A DNA stretch of 64,000 nt from Anseranas semipalmata (GCA_013399115.1 VXAA01003843.1:387743-451742); one strand, 5' to 3'. Shown: positions 1-13,175, numbered from the stretch's first letter. Numbers and translations: made by a program. The notes: a model not told the origin generated them from the letters alone.

Positions 1-132
1 TTTCTACCTGTCTTGCAACAACCTATCTTGTTGAAGCTGACTTATGCTGTGGATGCATGACTTCCACTCACTTCAGCACCATTCTGTCAACCATATTCAG
101 GCAGATGGCTGTAGTCTGGGGTCCTAACTTAC

Positions 133-157
133 CTTGATGTTTTAAATCTATCAGGTC
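133..157 (-). other. Possible 25-nt microexon
   Basis: On the minus strand ACTGTATTTCAG is followed by 25 bases and then by AAG/GTAAGTTAG, a near-perfect donor. Read in the frame without stops, the 25 bases give DLIDLKHQ plus one base. Microexons of this size occur in neuronal and muscle genes. However, single acceptor/donor pairs arise often by chance and no neighbouring exon is visible inside the window. Confidence 0.1.
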
Positions 158-3100
158 CTGAAATACAGTTTACCAGTATTAAGGCTTGTGGCACAAGTCT
201 ACACAGAAAGGGAGCTTTGTTTAGCATTTTCTTTTCTCTTTAGATAAGCACATTAACTACAAAAGCTGGAGCCCAACAAAGTGATTTAACACAAAGTAAT
301 TTAACATCCTTCCAACACATGTGGAGAAAATTTACTACCTGTTTGTTTAATGTGTATTTATGCAGAAGAAATATGCTAATTTCATCACAGTAGTACTGTA
401 AAGGTATTACAAAGATAGTAAAAAAGAAGAAACTATTTCTTATTCCTTATCGCCTTAAAGGGTTACATAATGTGGCAATGCAAAGGAAAAGAAATGAAGT
501 TTCTCTGGGGAAGGCAAGAAAACTGTTCAAGGTTTAAAGGCATACTAGAACAAACTACAGAGGAGATACCTAGAAGGTCAAGAAAAGAAAAAAAGAACAT
601 TCTATATTTTCAGGCTTTAGACTCATGACACAGGGCAATGTTTTTAATACAGTGAAACATTAAACAGCAGGTAATTCATAAAAATGTGCCTAAAATGTTT
701 AAAAAGTATTTGGCAATCACTATCCTCCATGGCCCCCAGTCCAGTTACAGAATGTGTATCTGTATACTACTGAGAAGGTTATAAAGCAGAGTCTCCTGAG
801 ATCTGACTGGTGCTCATCTCAGGTTTTTGTGTGTCCTGCTGAAGAATCCTTCTATAAAGTGTTCATGGAGAGAGAAGGCATGAGATTAGATTAAATCTGT
901 TCTGACCTGATATGGTAATTCCTTTGTTTCCACTTTTTCATGAGAGTTAATTAAAGCTAAATGACATAAGATTATTGGCATCATAGTTAAACTTGACAGA
1001 TTTTGATAAGACAACAGCCTGAGCATGTCATATTTTTTCTGATTCTAGTTCATCCAGATCTAGCCTCATCAAAGTAGGTTGTAAGTCTGATCTGAACAAA
1101 CAGTAGTAATAGATGTATTGATCTGATTTGTCAATACCTTTGGACACCTCCTGAAAGAACTCTAATTATCTTAGAAAACAAAGTCCTTGCAAATGGCATT
1201 TACATGATTGATTAATTGCCACTTTTACCTTGCAGTCTGAAACACAAAGCTAAGGACTCTGATTCTGAAGTTCAGCTCTTTGAAAGAGGTCTTTGAATAT
1301 GGATCGTTGTTTCAGAACAGCTCCTAAAACTCCAGAAACTTCCGGGAGCTGAAGATTTTTAGAATTTCCTCTCTTTGCTATATAAAGAAATTAATTTCAG
1401 AAGACTGCCTGAGTGAAGTGCTACATGGCACTTGACCTGTACTGCTACAGCTAGGCACAGGCTTACAATACAGGACTTTGAACAAGACAATACCTAATTT
1501 CCTCCAGTAAATTTTTCTATACTATACGTATTTTCTGTAGCAGTAGTGCAAAGGGAAACAAATGTTTTTGGATAAAACATAAAATGATTCTTTGCCAAGC
1601 ATTCAATAGTTAAGTAAGGTGAAAGCAGGTTTCAGAACCATATACCTGTGAAGAAGCTTATAGGAGAGTATCTGCAACACATGTTTTGTTGCATGAAGAT
1701 CAAGAGGAAAGAAAATCTAGCTACTAGGACTCCACAGAGGTGATTGGGCATAAGAGGGGGCACTTATATGTCTTGCTGTATGAAAGCATTTGCTCCAAAT
1801 TCTTGAGGAATTCTAACAGCCCGATCAAGTAAAATATAACTGCATATTACTGCCATTTTCTAGAACTGCAATAGCAAGAATTTTTATACGCAATGCAATG
1901 GTTTTCTGATGAGCCCATTAACTCTTTCTCAGTCTCTACTGAGAAAAGGAAGGACTCTAGACTGTCTGAAAGACTTATTCGTGGAACCTGGGTAGGTTGG
2001 AAGATAAGGATAGAACAGTGGATGTGGACATTTCTTTGAGATGGTAGAAGGTTAGGTCAAGTCATTGGTAGCAGAGGAAAGTTTAATTCTCAGCTAGCCT
2101 TGCCATTAACAAGAATTTTTTTGTGCTGCTGACATGGAACAGGAAGCAGACAATGAAGAAGAATTATTAAATACCTACAGGTGATAGAACAGATTTCATC
2201 TCTGGTTTTGGGACATAGTTGAGTTCTACTTGGAATATAGAATGTTCAGGAGTAACCTTATGATATCCTGTAAATCCAGTAAAATATCAACTACACTAGA
2301 GGTTAAAATGGATGTTTTCCTAATTTAGTGCACATATTAACATCTTCTAAAATGTTCGCTCTGCCCTGGTAAAAGTTACAATAAAAGATGAAAGAATTAC
2401 TTAGAATCCCCCTCTCAACATAGTAGCTGCTTTTTATGTCTGCCAAAATGTGAAAGAAGGAGCCAGCCTCTCTTCATAAATAGAGAACATGGGAAGAGTG
2501 GAATTGCAGAGATTCTTAATTGTCAGTCTGTTGGAGGAGGTCTGTACCCCTCTCTCCCATCCTGCAAGAGACTCTTGTCATCCCATAACAAGCTATTCCA
2601 AAGTGGGCCACTCTCAAATGCCTCTGTTATCTGCTCCACTTTGCACAAGCAGGAAGAACATCTCTTTGGAGGGTAGGATGCTCCCAGTTAAGAATAAGGT
2701 GATAAAGCCTGTGTTACAGCCCTCAGACCAATCCCCAAGTATTTGTGGTGAGACCAGAACAACTGCAGTCCCTTGAAATGAAGTGCTGGTAACCTCAAAA
2801 ATTATACGGATACTTCTGAAAACACTGTCATAGAATCATGTGGTTTTTAGTTCTAGTCATAGCATTTCTGTGCATAACCCAGAAATCCCATTACCCTTGT
2901 TTGATGTTATTTGCTTTATATAATCAATACTTGTCAAGATACGTTTTATGGATAGTGTACTTTACAGAAAGCAACAGGACAATTTTCACCACAAAATAAA
3001 AGGTTCATATGTGAAGAAGGGCTATACTTAATTGATAAAGTAGGAGTTACACTCTAGTTATATTCCTATAAAACCCTTGTTAATTAAGAAGTGGGATCTA

Positions 3101-3475
3101 CACAGCTAGCAATTATAAAAGGGATATCTGTGGCCTGTCCATTTCATCTCTACCCCTGAAAGCTCTCCATATCTCCCTCCTTCTTAGATCTATGGCAAAA
3201 AATATCAATTAATGTCTATGTAGTACTTATTATAATTGAAATTTATCCACTTCACTCAAATAATTTTTTTTCAGTATGAATTTTTTTTGGGGGGGCTGGA
3301 ATTTTTATTTTAACATCGCTAATTGTGTTAATGTCTTCAAAGTGTCCCACTTTATTCAAAAATTAACTAAAAAAAATTATTAATGAACACAAGTACTAGA
3401 TTGTGCCATCCATTTTCCTAATTGCAACAAGGCATATTTGGTTAGAACACATTGTTTATCACCTTAGTCTATGTA

Positions 3476-3496
3476 ATTTATTTATTTATTTATTTT
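3476..3496. repeat. (TTTA)n microsatellite
   Basis: About five TTTA units. A second array of the same motif is at 28714-28733. Confidence 0.8.
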
Positions 3497-4461
3497 AACT
3501 CAAAATTCCTAAGATACTTTTCTTGACTTGTATTTGGGCTATGGACCTTGCGGGTCAGAAATCTCTTCGTTGTGCATAGAGATCTGTGCTCAGCATGTGG
3601 GCCTGGGCTGGCATGGGTGCTGGTGCAAGGTGGGGAACTAAGAGCAGCAATGTTTGTGGCCTTTAATTGAACCCTCTTAAGAAGGAGGGGTAAATGATTC
3701 TAGAAGTGCTAAATATTTTTTTTTTAAATTATTTTATTTTTTATATAAACCATAGCTTCTTTGATGTAAAGCCTGGTTTTAGGAAAGAGCTGACATGTAA
3801 ACCATGAATTTTGTGATCTATGGGAAATCCGTTTTTGATGTCATGGCTCAGTCTCAGCACTCACCCTGTCAGTGGTGTAATAACCTGCAGTTTAGCTGCA
3901 TGTAATCTGTTTATAAACAGCAGCTTTGAGGTCCTTGAGTTGTGTGTCCTTTTAATTTCTCCCTCCCTGCTGTGTCTCCCTCTGATGTACCACACCATGA
4001 GGATTAATAACTTTCACCCGTTTATTAGCCTGGGAATCACCGCAGTGGTGGCCTGAGGAGATGGCGTGGTGTAACTGTGTAGCACCCGTCACCCCAAACT
4101 GGGCCTGAGGCCCAGAAAGTGTATCCCTGCCCTCTGAGTTTGAAGCTCTTCCTCATCAGAAGAGTTAGGAATTTGCTTAAATCCTGAGAATAAGGTTTAA
4201 ATAATCAGTAATGGCAACCCCAGGCTGTGCTCGTTATCAAATAGATGGGTAAACTGATGGCAGATGGGATGGGGGAGGCTGCCTGTGCACAGAAGAGCTG
4301 TCTCCTCCTCTGCACCCAGGCAAAGAACTGCTGGGCTTGCACTAAGGCAGATTTTTCCCCTCAGCCTGTGGCAAGGATGGCAAAGCACATCTTGATGTTC
4401 ACAGTCACCCTTCTCCCTGCCCTGGGTGGAGGGGGAGTTGTGGGTCTGGGTTCTCTAGCGG

Positions 4462-4481
4462 GTTCCAGAAGGTTCCGGAAC
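4462..4481. promoter_or_regulatory. Perfect four-unit heat shock element
   Basis: The bases GTTCC AGAAG GTTCC GGAAC form four contiguous alternating nTTCn/nGAAn pentamers without a mismatch. This is the binding pattern of trimeric HSF proteins. It sits in a GC-richer island and is followed at once by the 12-bp palindrome CCTCCCGGGAGG (4481-4492). No TATA box at the right distance and no chaperone gene are visible, so a role as a promoter or distal enhancer is inference only. Confidence 0.45.
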
Positions 4482-4483
4482 CT

Positions 4484-4519
4484 CCCGGGAGGCCCCACCT
4501 CAGGGCGCCCCCCTCCCCC
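4484..4519 (-). other. Possible G-quadruplex on the minus strand
   Basis: On the minus strand, G-runs of 5, 6, 4 and 3 occur in order with loops of 1, 11 and 6 bases. The 11-base loop makes folding less certain. It lies right beside the heat shock element. Confidence 0.25.
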
Positions 4520-7500
4520 TCAGGGAGCAGCTGCCAGAGGAACCCACAGGTACGGCGCAGCCCATGGGGGGCCCCACACCACCTCCTGACACACGAACCC
4601 AACGTGCATGGGTGAAGTTGTTCCAGGCACCAGGACCATCCCGGTGCAGGGCCTGGGATGGCCCTTCCCCGGGAAGGTTAGTCAGGCATGATCCTTGCTG
4701 TTTTTAAACTATTTATCCCTTGTGAGTCACTTCATACTCTTGAGTGGTGTCGGGTGCTATCTCCCTGCAGTGGCTTTCCTTCTGTGGTCTTCCTTAATGC
4801 AAGGGATGGCATGAGAACACTGCTTTGAGTATAATACAGAAGCAGCCATTTTAAAATATGGACCTCTTGCCCTGTTGGGTTTGACATCTTTTATTATGTG
4901 GTGATAGAAAAAGTTGTTAGTGCGATAGCCCTGGTTCTTGTGTCTGTCTGAAGCAGCAAAACATTCACATCGGCCTTGTGCTACCCACGAAGGGCATTTA
5001 AGCCTTGCTCTTCTGGCATTAAAAGCCACTCCTCCGAGCTGCCTGGCCAGCCTGTTTCTGGCCAGAAGGTCCCTCGGTGCTGGGCAAGGGTCAGACGTCC
5101 TGCCCGAGTTCAAACCTGGACATTCTGGAAGCCTGTGGAGAGAGGGAGAAAGGAAAACACTGACCACCCCAGCATGCTGGTAGGGAAAGAAAACACTGGA
5201 GGGCTGTTGAAATATTCACAGAGGATTAGCACAGTTACTGTGTTTAGCACAGGTGTTTCTGTAGCTGTGATACATTAGGAAAATTTACAATGTTCAATGA
5301 CTCACACTTTCTCTCATATAGAGTGGTAGTTTATTTTACTGGGCTAGCGTACAAAGCTAGGAGGAACACCTGCTGCTATTTTGGTTTTCCTGTAATGTCT
5401 AAGCTTTGTGAGCTTTTGTTTAATCTAGGTGTACTTTTTTTTTTCTCTCTCTTCCCTGAATGCATTAAAATAAAGCATGTTAACACATAATGTTTGCAAG
5501 GAAACAGATTTCACCAGAGGCATCTAGAAATACTCTATTCTTTGCCTATGCAGAATTGTGTACCGTAAGCTACTATCACTAGGAAAATTATGGACCTAGA
5601 TCTCTATTTCATTTTGGTAGTGCTATTCAATTCAATGAGGGAATCTGAAAAGTGGGAGAGCTTGTTGTTGAGTGCAGATGTGTGCCCTGTGCTTTTTGTC
5701 TCTGTAAGTTTGTCAATCAAGTATTAATTTAAGTATTAATTAATTAATATAGCTTAGAAAATATGCTGGTGTTTTAAACATGAAGCTGAACTACTTGTAT
5801 TAGCTCAATCTGTCTTCAAATAAAATAGATTAGGGGTAGGAGATAAGAAAATAAAATTAGTTGTCTTACTGCTTTGAAATAGAAGAATTACGTGTGGAAT
5901 TCCCCTGTTCCGTGGAAAGCTGAGGGAGTATCTGATGTGGCAATGCATAGACATGATGGGATGGATTTGAGTGTTTCAAACTACAGTATGGGTAACCCAA
6001 GTACAGCTTCCCCACTCAGCTTGTCAGGAAGAGATGAGATCTTGAACAAGGTGGTTGTGTGCTCTTGACTGCAGAGTGGAAGAAAGGTCTATAGATGAAC
6101 CACAGCTACTAGGACACATCTAACAGTGTGTCCTATTGTGGACTTATCTGCAGGTAATCTATTTCTACCACATCATAAATCCAAAAAGAGAACTAGGTCT
6201 TACTGAAGAACAAAAACTGAAATTTTGGGGAGGATTATGCACCAAGAACTTGAGATTAGTCTTTCAAAAGACTTTGACTTTACTTTAGGCATGTAGAATG
6301 CTAGATCTTTGAAACAGATCCACATACTGTGTATTGCAATTCCTTTTAAAATTTTATCAGAAATGTCTTTTCCAATGTCCTATAATGCTGCATATGTTCC
6401 ATAGCAGTTCCACTGCAGAGGTATAGCTAAAAATAATCCTCTAGGCTATTAATGAATTCAGTATTGATATTAAATGTGTATATAGCTTGTTTCTCATTAT
6501 AAAAATCTCAGTAAAACATTAAGGAGCAAAACTGAAATGCCATAGAAATTGACTGTAATGATTCAGTAGCTTAAGACTGATCATCTTGTTGCTTACGAAA
6601 TATGCTTAAAAGCAATAAAGGTGGATTCTTACCCTTTAAAAAAAAAAAAGGAAAGAAAGAAAAAAAGAAAAAGTTGATTTCTACAAAGTCAATGGAATTA
6701 CACTGGTATGTTCCCAAATGGGTACAGGATGGTATAGAAGCAGCTGAAGGTATTCTCTGTTATGTGGGCTTTCTACTGTGTAAGGGAATGAAAAACAGGT
6801 AAAAGAGAGGTCAAAAGGTAGGAACCCAGCTTGACACTCTGTGTTCCAGAGGAGTATTCAGGGCTGACATTTAAGAGAAAAAATCAACTAGCATTATTAG
6901 AACTTGTCAACTGAACAATTTGATCTTGAAATTTCTGAAGTTCCACAATGTCCTTTTAAGAATAAAACTTTAATCTAGGGGGCCTATACCTGTTGTAACT
7001 TGAAGACTTCATGTTTGCACTGTTTTCTCTCCTCCTACTTTCTTTGTTAAAGCTCTTCCCTATTAAATTACCATTTATGTTGCAGAAGAAACATAATAAA
7101 AATACGGAATTTGCTGTGTAGGTGAGTTGCTGTAGCAACATTATCTTTAGAATTCCCTGTATTGTGTGCTTGATCTTTCAACTTTTTCCATCTGATACAC
7201 TGTATAAAATACACATTGGATGTTTATTTTGAGTTGTTTCTTTAAATATAAATATCTGATGATGAGCCTTAAAACATAACACCTTCAAAGAAAGAGGTAA
7301 TCCTGAAAGAAACTTTATGCTTTGCCATACTCAAATTGTACATCCTTATTTTCCAAGAAAGCTTTTAAGTGCAGGGGAAAGTTGTCTTTTGTTACATGGT
7401 TCTGTCATTTGTAAAATGGAGGTTCCAGTACATCATATGTTTGCAGGGAGAACATCTTTAAAACTCAACAAAGTGAGTACTCCACACTCATAAGTATCTG

Positions 7501-8219
7501 TCCTGCAGTCAAAAGGTGTGACAGTGGGTTACATTGCCGTGCCAGAGCTAATTTCAAACTGATTACTGTGTAAGTACAGTAGCGCTTTACAGGTGGTAAA
7601 GCCTAAGTTGGATAAATAAAAATTGTGTTGTTTTAAGTCTAACTGCTTAAATTTACTACTTAAACTACTGAAATTTAAATTGATGATTTATACATCTTTG
7701 TACATCTTTTACTGAAGGACAGTCTTTTAGGGTCTTGAGAACCTAAGACTTATGAGATCTGTAGGTCTGATAGGAAAGGTAGTTAAGGATTTGCAGTAAG
7801 CTCCTGGTGGGATTGGGGTATTTGGGGGGAAAATGAAACATCCATTTATGTCTTGCATCTTTAGATACTTTTGAAAATCAAGCATTTTCTTTCAGCTTTT
7901 ATTCTCTTGAATCAATTAAGGATATTCAACACCTCATTTTATTAGACTATGTGGAAGCTGGTTCAGATTTACTGATTCCGTTGCTCTTGATTCATTATGA
8001 TCTGAAACTACTTTGTCTATTGATAGGGCCAGATACCTAGAGGGATTGTTTATGGTCTTCTTAAAGTGCACATATAAGGAAAGATCAGAGGGGACAGGCA
8101 GGCACTTGCATTCAAATGCATTCCACATATGTTCAGTAATCTGACTTATATGAATAATGCTTTTTACGGAAAAAATGCAGATGGGGAGAATTTTGTCTAT
8201 TAAGAGAGAGAAGTTTTCC

Positions 8220-8242
8220 TTTTTTTTTTTTTTTTTTTTTTT
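8220..8242. repeat. Poly-T tract, 23 bases
   Basis: Uninterrupted T homopolymer. No retroposed gene or SINE body is recognised on either side. Confidence 0.85.
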
Positions 8243-8528
8243 CTCCAAAACAAGAGGAAACCATAACAGATGCATGCTGCATTGAAGGAGAGCAGACATA
8301 CATTACATTCCTTATGTCTTTTTAATGATGCAATTGTGAATTATATTCTTGTTGCATTTGTAATTAGAGGGCGGAACAGATGGTAAAGACTAGTTCTAAA
8401 GCAATGTGTAGATTAAAATTATCCACATTGCTAAACTAATTGTTCACTATAAGAGGGTTTTTTAGCCATTGAAATACTCAGATAGTGTGCTGGTACGTAC
8501 TTGATTATTACAGCTCATTAGATATGAG

Positions 8529-8560
8529 CATACTTACGAAGTATGTATACACATACATAC
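8529..8560. repeat. Two adjacent short hairpins in a GTAT/ATAC-rich stretch
   Basis: CATACTT-ACG-AAGTATG is followed directly by GTATGTAT-ACAC-ATACATAC. Both are perfect inverted repeats (stems 7 and 8). The second is a by-product of a short GTAT/CATA microsatellite. Confidence 0.5.
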
Positions 8561-10525
8561 ATCTATACCAATATTAATTATATGCTGTATATGCATTTAA
8601 ACATCACTTACAACAGTTGTGAAAGAAAATGAAACCTGATTTTATAACAACAAAAACAAAAAATCCTTTCCATGTGTGCAGACAAGACTTGCTGTTGTAC
8701 TGTTTCCTTTATTTCCAATATGAGCTGGAGCTAAAGTTCAAAGAGTAATTTATCAGATGAGGTGCTATGATATAGGACATCACACAGACAACTATGGCAT
8801 AGTTTTTATTACTCTGTAGAAGCCTTCTTTATTTTTAATCAGTACATTTTACGTATCATCTCTTGTTTATAGATTTATGATATTTCATGATCTGGAGATA
8901 CTTGCATTGGCAACCATTTTTTTTTTCATGCTAACTCTACTTGTTTCATCCTGTTTTCCAATATGTGGCATGCACTGAACTGATATTATCCAATAATTAT
9001 GTGTGTCATTATCAAATAATTCTGGAAATTCTGGATGTCATAATATTCTCTCCTGATATCAAAAAAGAAAAAAAAAAAGAAAACAGCTGTTTTATGGAGT
9101 TATGAATGTATGAAAGGGTTAAAAGGAGCTGATACTGTTTTTGTTGTTTTTTTTTTTTTGCAACTGTTATTCGTATGTATAAAACAAAATTATTCTGATA
9201 GCTTTATATTGACTTAAAATGGGTCTCATGAAACATTCCTAAGTATATTCAAGAGGCAACTCTTCTCTGACCTCTTTATACCTAAAATATCTGATTCCAT
9301 GATTGCTTCCTTGACCTGAAAGCCTGTCCATCACAGTGGGTATAAAGAAACACCCTAAGGAGCTTCCATTTTGAACTTCAGTCAATTTCCATATATCACG
9401 GTGTGATGCTTTGGTTCAGAGAAAAGGCTGTGTGCATGTAGGTGGCTGCATGTTCTTAAGATCATCATGGCTCCATGCAGAGGAAGTATAGTAGGTGATA
9501 TTTCTATCATGTTGCGAATTCTAGCCAGACGTGGAAGACAGGAAGGCAACAATAAACATTGGGCCCATACACTCAGGAGGAGAAATCAGTTCATGGCATT
9601 TTTTAAAAACTGGATTTGACAGGTAAATGACTAAATATATTCCTTTAGTGATCCAACATTTCTTCTTAATGAGGCAAGTTGTCATTGACTCTGCTTGTTG
9701 TCTATGAATTCTGACTGACTCAATCTTCATAATGTCAGACTGGTCAAAGACATCGGTAAATTGCATGAATAAAACATGATACTTGGTAATTGTCCTTAGC
9801 TGGTAACATACTGTAATTTCATTTGTTCAAGAGCATTTGTCCAAAATAGCATTTCCTGAATTGGCTATTACTTTTACTTTCCTAAAATGGATAATGTAAC
9901 CTCTGTGAACAGTTTATTTACCTCAGTTTTGTGTGTTATGAAGCTACAAAGGCATTGTAGCTAAAGGCATACATGGTGAAAGTAAAGCAGTTACATTGAT
10001 TGTTTGCATATATAGCTAGACTAGGTCTTTTGGCAAAGTAATGCTCATCTTACCTCTAACAAAAGTACAGTATCTTTCCTAAATATGACTAGAAACTGGA
10101 GTCTACCATTAATGTGTCACCTTTGCTATTGTGACAGAGGAAACTTGGCTTGGGAACGGAGTAGTAGTAGTTCAAATCAACACGTTCCCTTTCAAGAAAG
10201 AAAATTAAGAACTTTTCTGTGTCTCTGGAGTCCTCAAAACATGGTTTTCATGCATTTGGCAAATAATAAGCAGAGTTTGCTATAACGAGGTTTACGGTGT
10301 TAGGGCTGACTCTTGGCTTCATCTCAGTTACCATAGAATCACATTTTCTTTGCTTGTGAATCACATCTCCTAGTCTTCTCTACTCATAGAAAAGCCAGAA
10401 ATGAAAGGTCAAGAATTCTGCTGGCAATGCCTTCTGGCTTTAGGGATATATCTGGAATCATGCATGCATCATGCATAACGCATTACGACTTTGAGAAAAT
10501 CATATTTAATTTCTACGTTTTGGAT

Positions 10526-10589
10526 TCTTTTTTTTTTCTTCTTTTTTTTTTTCTTTCTTTTTTTTTTTNNTTTTTTTTTTTTTTTTTTT
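10526..10589. repeat. Long T-rich pyrimidine tract with internal NN
   Basis: Almost pure T with a few C, interrupted by two unknown bases at 10569-10570. The true length is uncertain because the assembly is broken here. Confidence 0.8.
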
Positions 10590-12536
10590 AATAAATAAAG
10601 AAAAGAACTTATTGCCTGTCGGGCCCTAAGTTGATTGTTAGCCTTTCTTTCTTATCCTCAGGCCAAGTCTCTCATATAGAAATATTTCAAATTATCTCTG
10701 CCAAGTAAGGTTGTTGTGAAACAGGCCTTTTTTATTATTATTATTTTTAAGCTTCCTATGGGAACACACAATCCTAACATGCCCTCTGACAAACTGCCAT
10801 TAGGACAATTTTTAACATCAAGTGGTGCAGAAAAAGAAATCATCCTGTAAGGTCTGCTTATAGCTACTTCCTACTGAGCTCTTTACTCTGCACCTGGAAT
10901 GTTCTTGCTGGCTATATACTTAAGTGCTTTACTATAATGTACATATCCTCTGGTTTTAGAACTATGCCTCAGTGCATACCTTTCCAGTCAGGCAGAAAAA
11001 ATGTCAGTCCAACCCCAAAGAAAAGAAATCAAAGCTAAATAGGTAGCAAGCCACACTTTCTAGTTGAAGGACCTTTGAGCAATGAAAATGTAGAGCAAAA
11101 GAGAGATCTTTGTTGATTATATTCAACTCATTTTTGCTGGACCAGCAAACCAAGCATCAAGCATCTGATCAAATTCTAGCAGTTCATCCAACGTTTGGAA
11201 GGAAACATAATCATCAGTGCACAACCTGCAGTGAGAAGGAAACATGAAACTAATACTCAAAAATGCTTTATTAGAGAGACCTGTTCAGCCAGAAGGAATA
11301 TCCATCACTTTCTCCTTAAGTGTATGTTTTGCACCACAGTAAATCTATCTGTGCTGATTCAGAAAGAGTCACCATCTCAGAGTCTCTGGTCGGATTCTTA
11401 TTGGGTGTAAATCAGTCTAATTCTGTTAGTTTGTGTGAGCTATACTGAGGGCATGAATCATTAAAGATTACCTCAGCCTGAGGAATACTTCTTTATTTCC
11501 ACCCAAAAATTTAATGTATTTTATCTGGTTAATCATAGACCACAAAAATTAGAAATGCTCACGTAAGAATCTAGAAGATGCAATGAAATAAGATTAATCT
11601 TCTTCTCATCTTCTCTCCCCTCTCTCCCTCCTGTTTTAAAGTAGGATACATTAAAAGTCTCTGTATTCTGGAACAAGTATTTATGATATTTCCACAATAT
11701 TAGGTACATACTATCTTCCATTAATTTGCAAACATTTAAAAGATACCTAAAATGAATCTGACTCCTTTAGCTAAGCTGACACATCTGTGTAGGACAGCAG
11801 ATGCTTCTGAGTTTGCACAAGGGATGACTAATAGTAAAAGATCTTTTTAAAAATAAATGTCATGGAATAGCATTCGGCCTAAGAAAGCTACTCTTTCACC
11901 TTTGGAAGGACTTCTCCTGTTTTCTGAATTTGATTTATCCAGCAAAGTATTATACTGGAAACTAACATGTCTCTATTGTTTCTTTACTGAAGACGTGTTA
12001 AGTATTGTAAGAATATTTTGATAAATAATGATTTTAAACTTTATTCAAAGCTTCGATAAATTGCTGCAGTTTGACAATTCCAGAGCACTGGGAGGGGTGG
12101 GGGGACAAAAAACAACAACAACAAAAAAACACAACATATTAGGACTAGAGCTTGTTAGAGAGCAAATAAACAAAGTGTACATATTAAAACTACAACTAAG
12201 ACAAAGCTGAATGAATCGGAATGGGTTCAAGGATTGCATGTCATCCTGATTTACAGGTGTGTTAAATCTGTTTCTATTCCTGGCTAATAAGCCAAGATTT
12301 TCTTAAGAAATTCAGAACTTGTTAGTTCATCCTTCAATTGTAAGGTCTCTCTAGTCAAACAGATCAACTACATCAAAATATGATATTTGAAGAATTAAGT
12401 TTTCACTTCGGTATCCATATATGTAAGAAAACATCCAAGCTGGTAACTTAGATTTTACTCCTTTACTTTTGCATTTCTCTCTCTCTTCCCACCTTCTCTA
12501 TTTTTTTTTTCTTAAATACATATTGCCTCTCCAAAG

Positions 12537-12725
12537 GCATTGTCTGAGCCATGTAGTTCAGTCAAAAGTGAGAAACAGGAAAAATCTACATTTGCTCATT
12601 CTGTTGGTGGAGAAGATAAAAACAAAAAGCATTTGGACCTACAGTACAGTGGGGATACAGGAAAAAACAGCCACCTCCTACCATTTACCAACATTTTTAA
12701 CCTTAAGAATGAGCAGAATGATTGA
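12537..12725 (+). CDS. Candidate terminal coding exon, unrecognised product (weak)
   Basis: A polypyrimidine-rich stretch (12476-12512, rich in CTCT and a T run) is followed by CTTAAAT, which could serve as a branch point, and then CCTCTCCAAAG, a usable acceptor ending at 12536. From 12537 the frame is open for 62 codons to a TGA at 12723-12725. It gives a hydrophilic, lysine- and serine-rich peptide that begins ALSEPCSSVKSEKQEK and ends FNLKNEQND. An AATAAA at 12782-12787 lies about 57 bases after the stop, as in a last exon with a short 3' UTR. The frame is closed by TAA at 12513-12515, so an upstream exon would be needed. No domain is visible and the protein is not recognised. All signals are individually common in AT-rich DNA. 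Confidence 0.15.
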   Translation, partial: ALSEPCSSVKSEKQEKSTFAHSVGGEDKNKKHLDLQYSGDTGKNSHLLPFTNIFNLKNEQND

Positions 12726-12943
12726 CATACTAAAATGCTAGTGGGTAAAAATTGGCAGAATTTCTAAGGAGTTTTGTTATTAATAAATCTAAAGTATTGA
12801 TACATCTATCTATTATGTTGCTCTTAGCTTGGGTGTACTCTAGCATTTAAATAGCCAAAATGTTTATTTTTTGTTCGTTTTCTACTGACATTCCCAAGAT
12901 CTCTTTCAGGCCCATGTCTCTCATTTATTAAAAAACAAAGCAA

Positions 12944-12961
12944 AAACACACACACACACAC
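12944..12961. repeat. (CA)n microsatellite
   Basis: About eight CA units within an A-rich stretch, followed by more ACA-type sequence. Confidence 0.85.
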
Positions 12962-13175
12962 AAAACACAAAAACCAACCTTCATTCTTTTAACATTGTAG
13001 AGGGTGGCATTAAACTTAAACAATATGCCCAGCTGCATGCTATGTACTCCCAGTTGCTGAACTGACATCTTTCACCCATGAAATATGTAGAGGGAGAAAA
13101 ACAGTCTTTGTCTTAAGTGTGAGATAGTAGGTTTACACTGTTGAAAAGGGACATCTAGATTTAGGTATTGTAAAT

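Larger units (their letters stand above)
1..3539. other. AT-rich unique non-coding sequence
   Basis: Besides the possible microexon near 133-157 and the TTTA repeat near 3476, I see only unique AT-rich sequence with a T/G run at 3279-3297. A 95-codon frame at 2489-2776 on the plus strand has no recognisable feature. Confidence 0.6.
3540..5200. other. GC-richer island, no gene recognised
   Basis: Base composition rises well above the AT-rich flanks, most strongly at 4400-4680 and 5000-5120. It holds the heat shock element at 4462-4481, the palindrome at 4481-4492, C-tracts at 4508-4519, two copies of the palindrome CTGGCCAG (5043-5050 and 5058-5065), and a CCATTTTAAAATATGG near-palindrome (4847-4862) containing a YY1-like core. 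Open frames up to about 136 codons exist on both strands here. They overlap each other, and GC-rich DNA yields long frames by chance, so I do not call a gene. CpG density is too low for a classic CpG island. It may be a regulatory block or an old exon-bearing region. Confidence 0.4.
5201..12436. other. AT-rich unique non-coding sequence with simple repeats
   Basis: No gene recognised. It holds A-rich tracts near 6638-6673, the T23 tract at 8220, hairpins at 8529-8560, a broken T tract at 10526-10589, and a purine block GGGAGGGGTGGGGGG at 12090-12104 followed by an AAC-type repeat to about 12128. Confidence 0.6.

Noticed and set aside
4245..5278. Open frames of 65-136 codons on both strands
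   Set aside because: They overlap one another in a GC-richer block, have no recognisable domain, and long chance frames are expected there.
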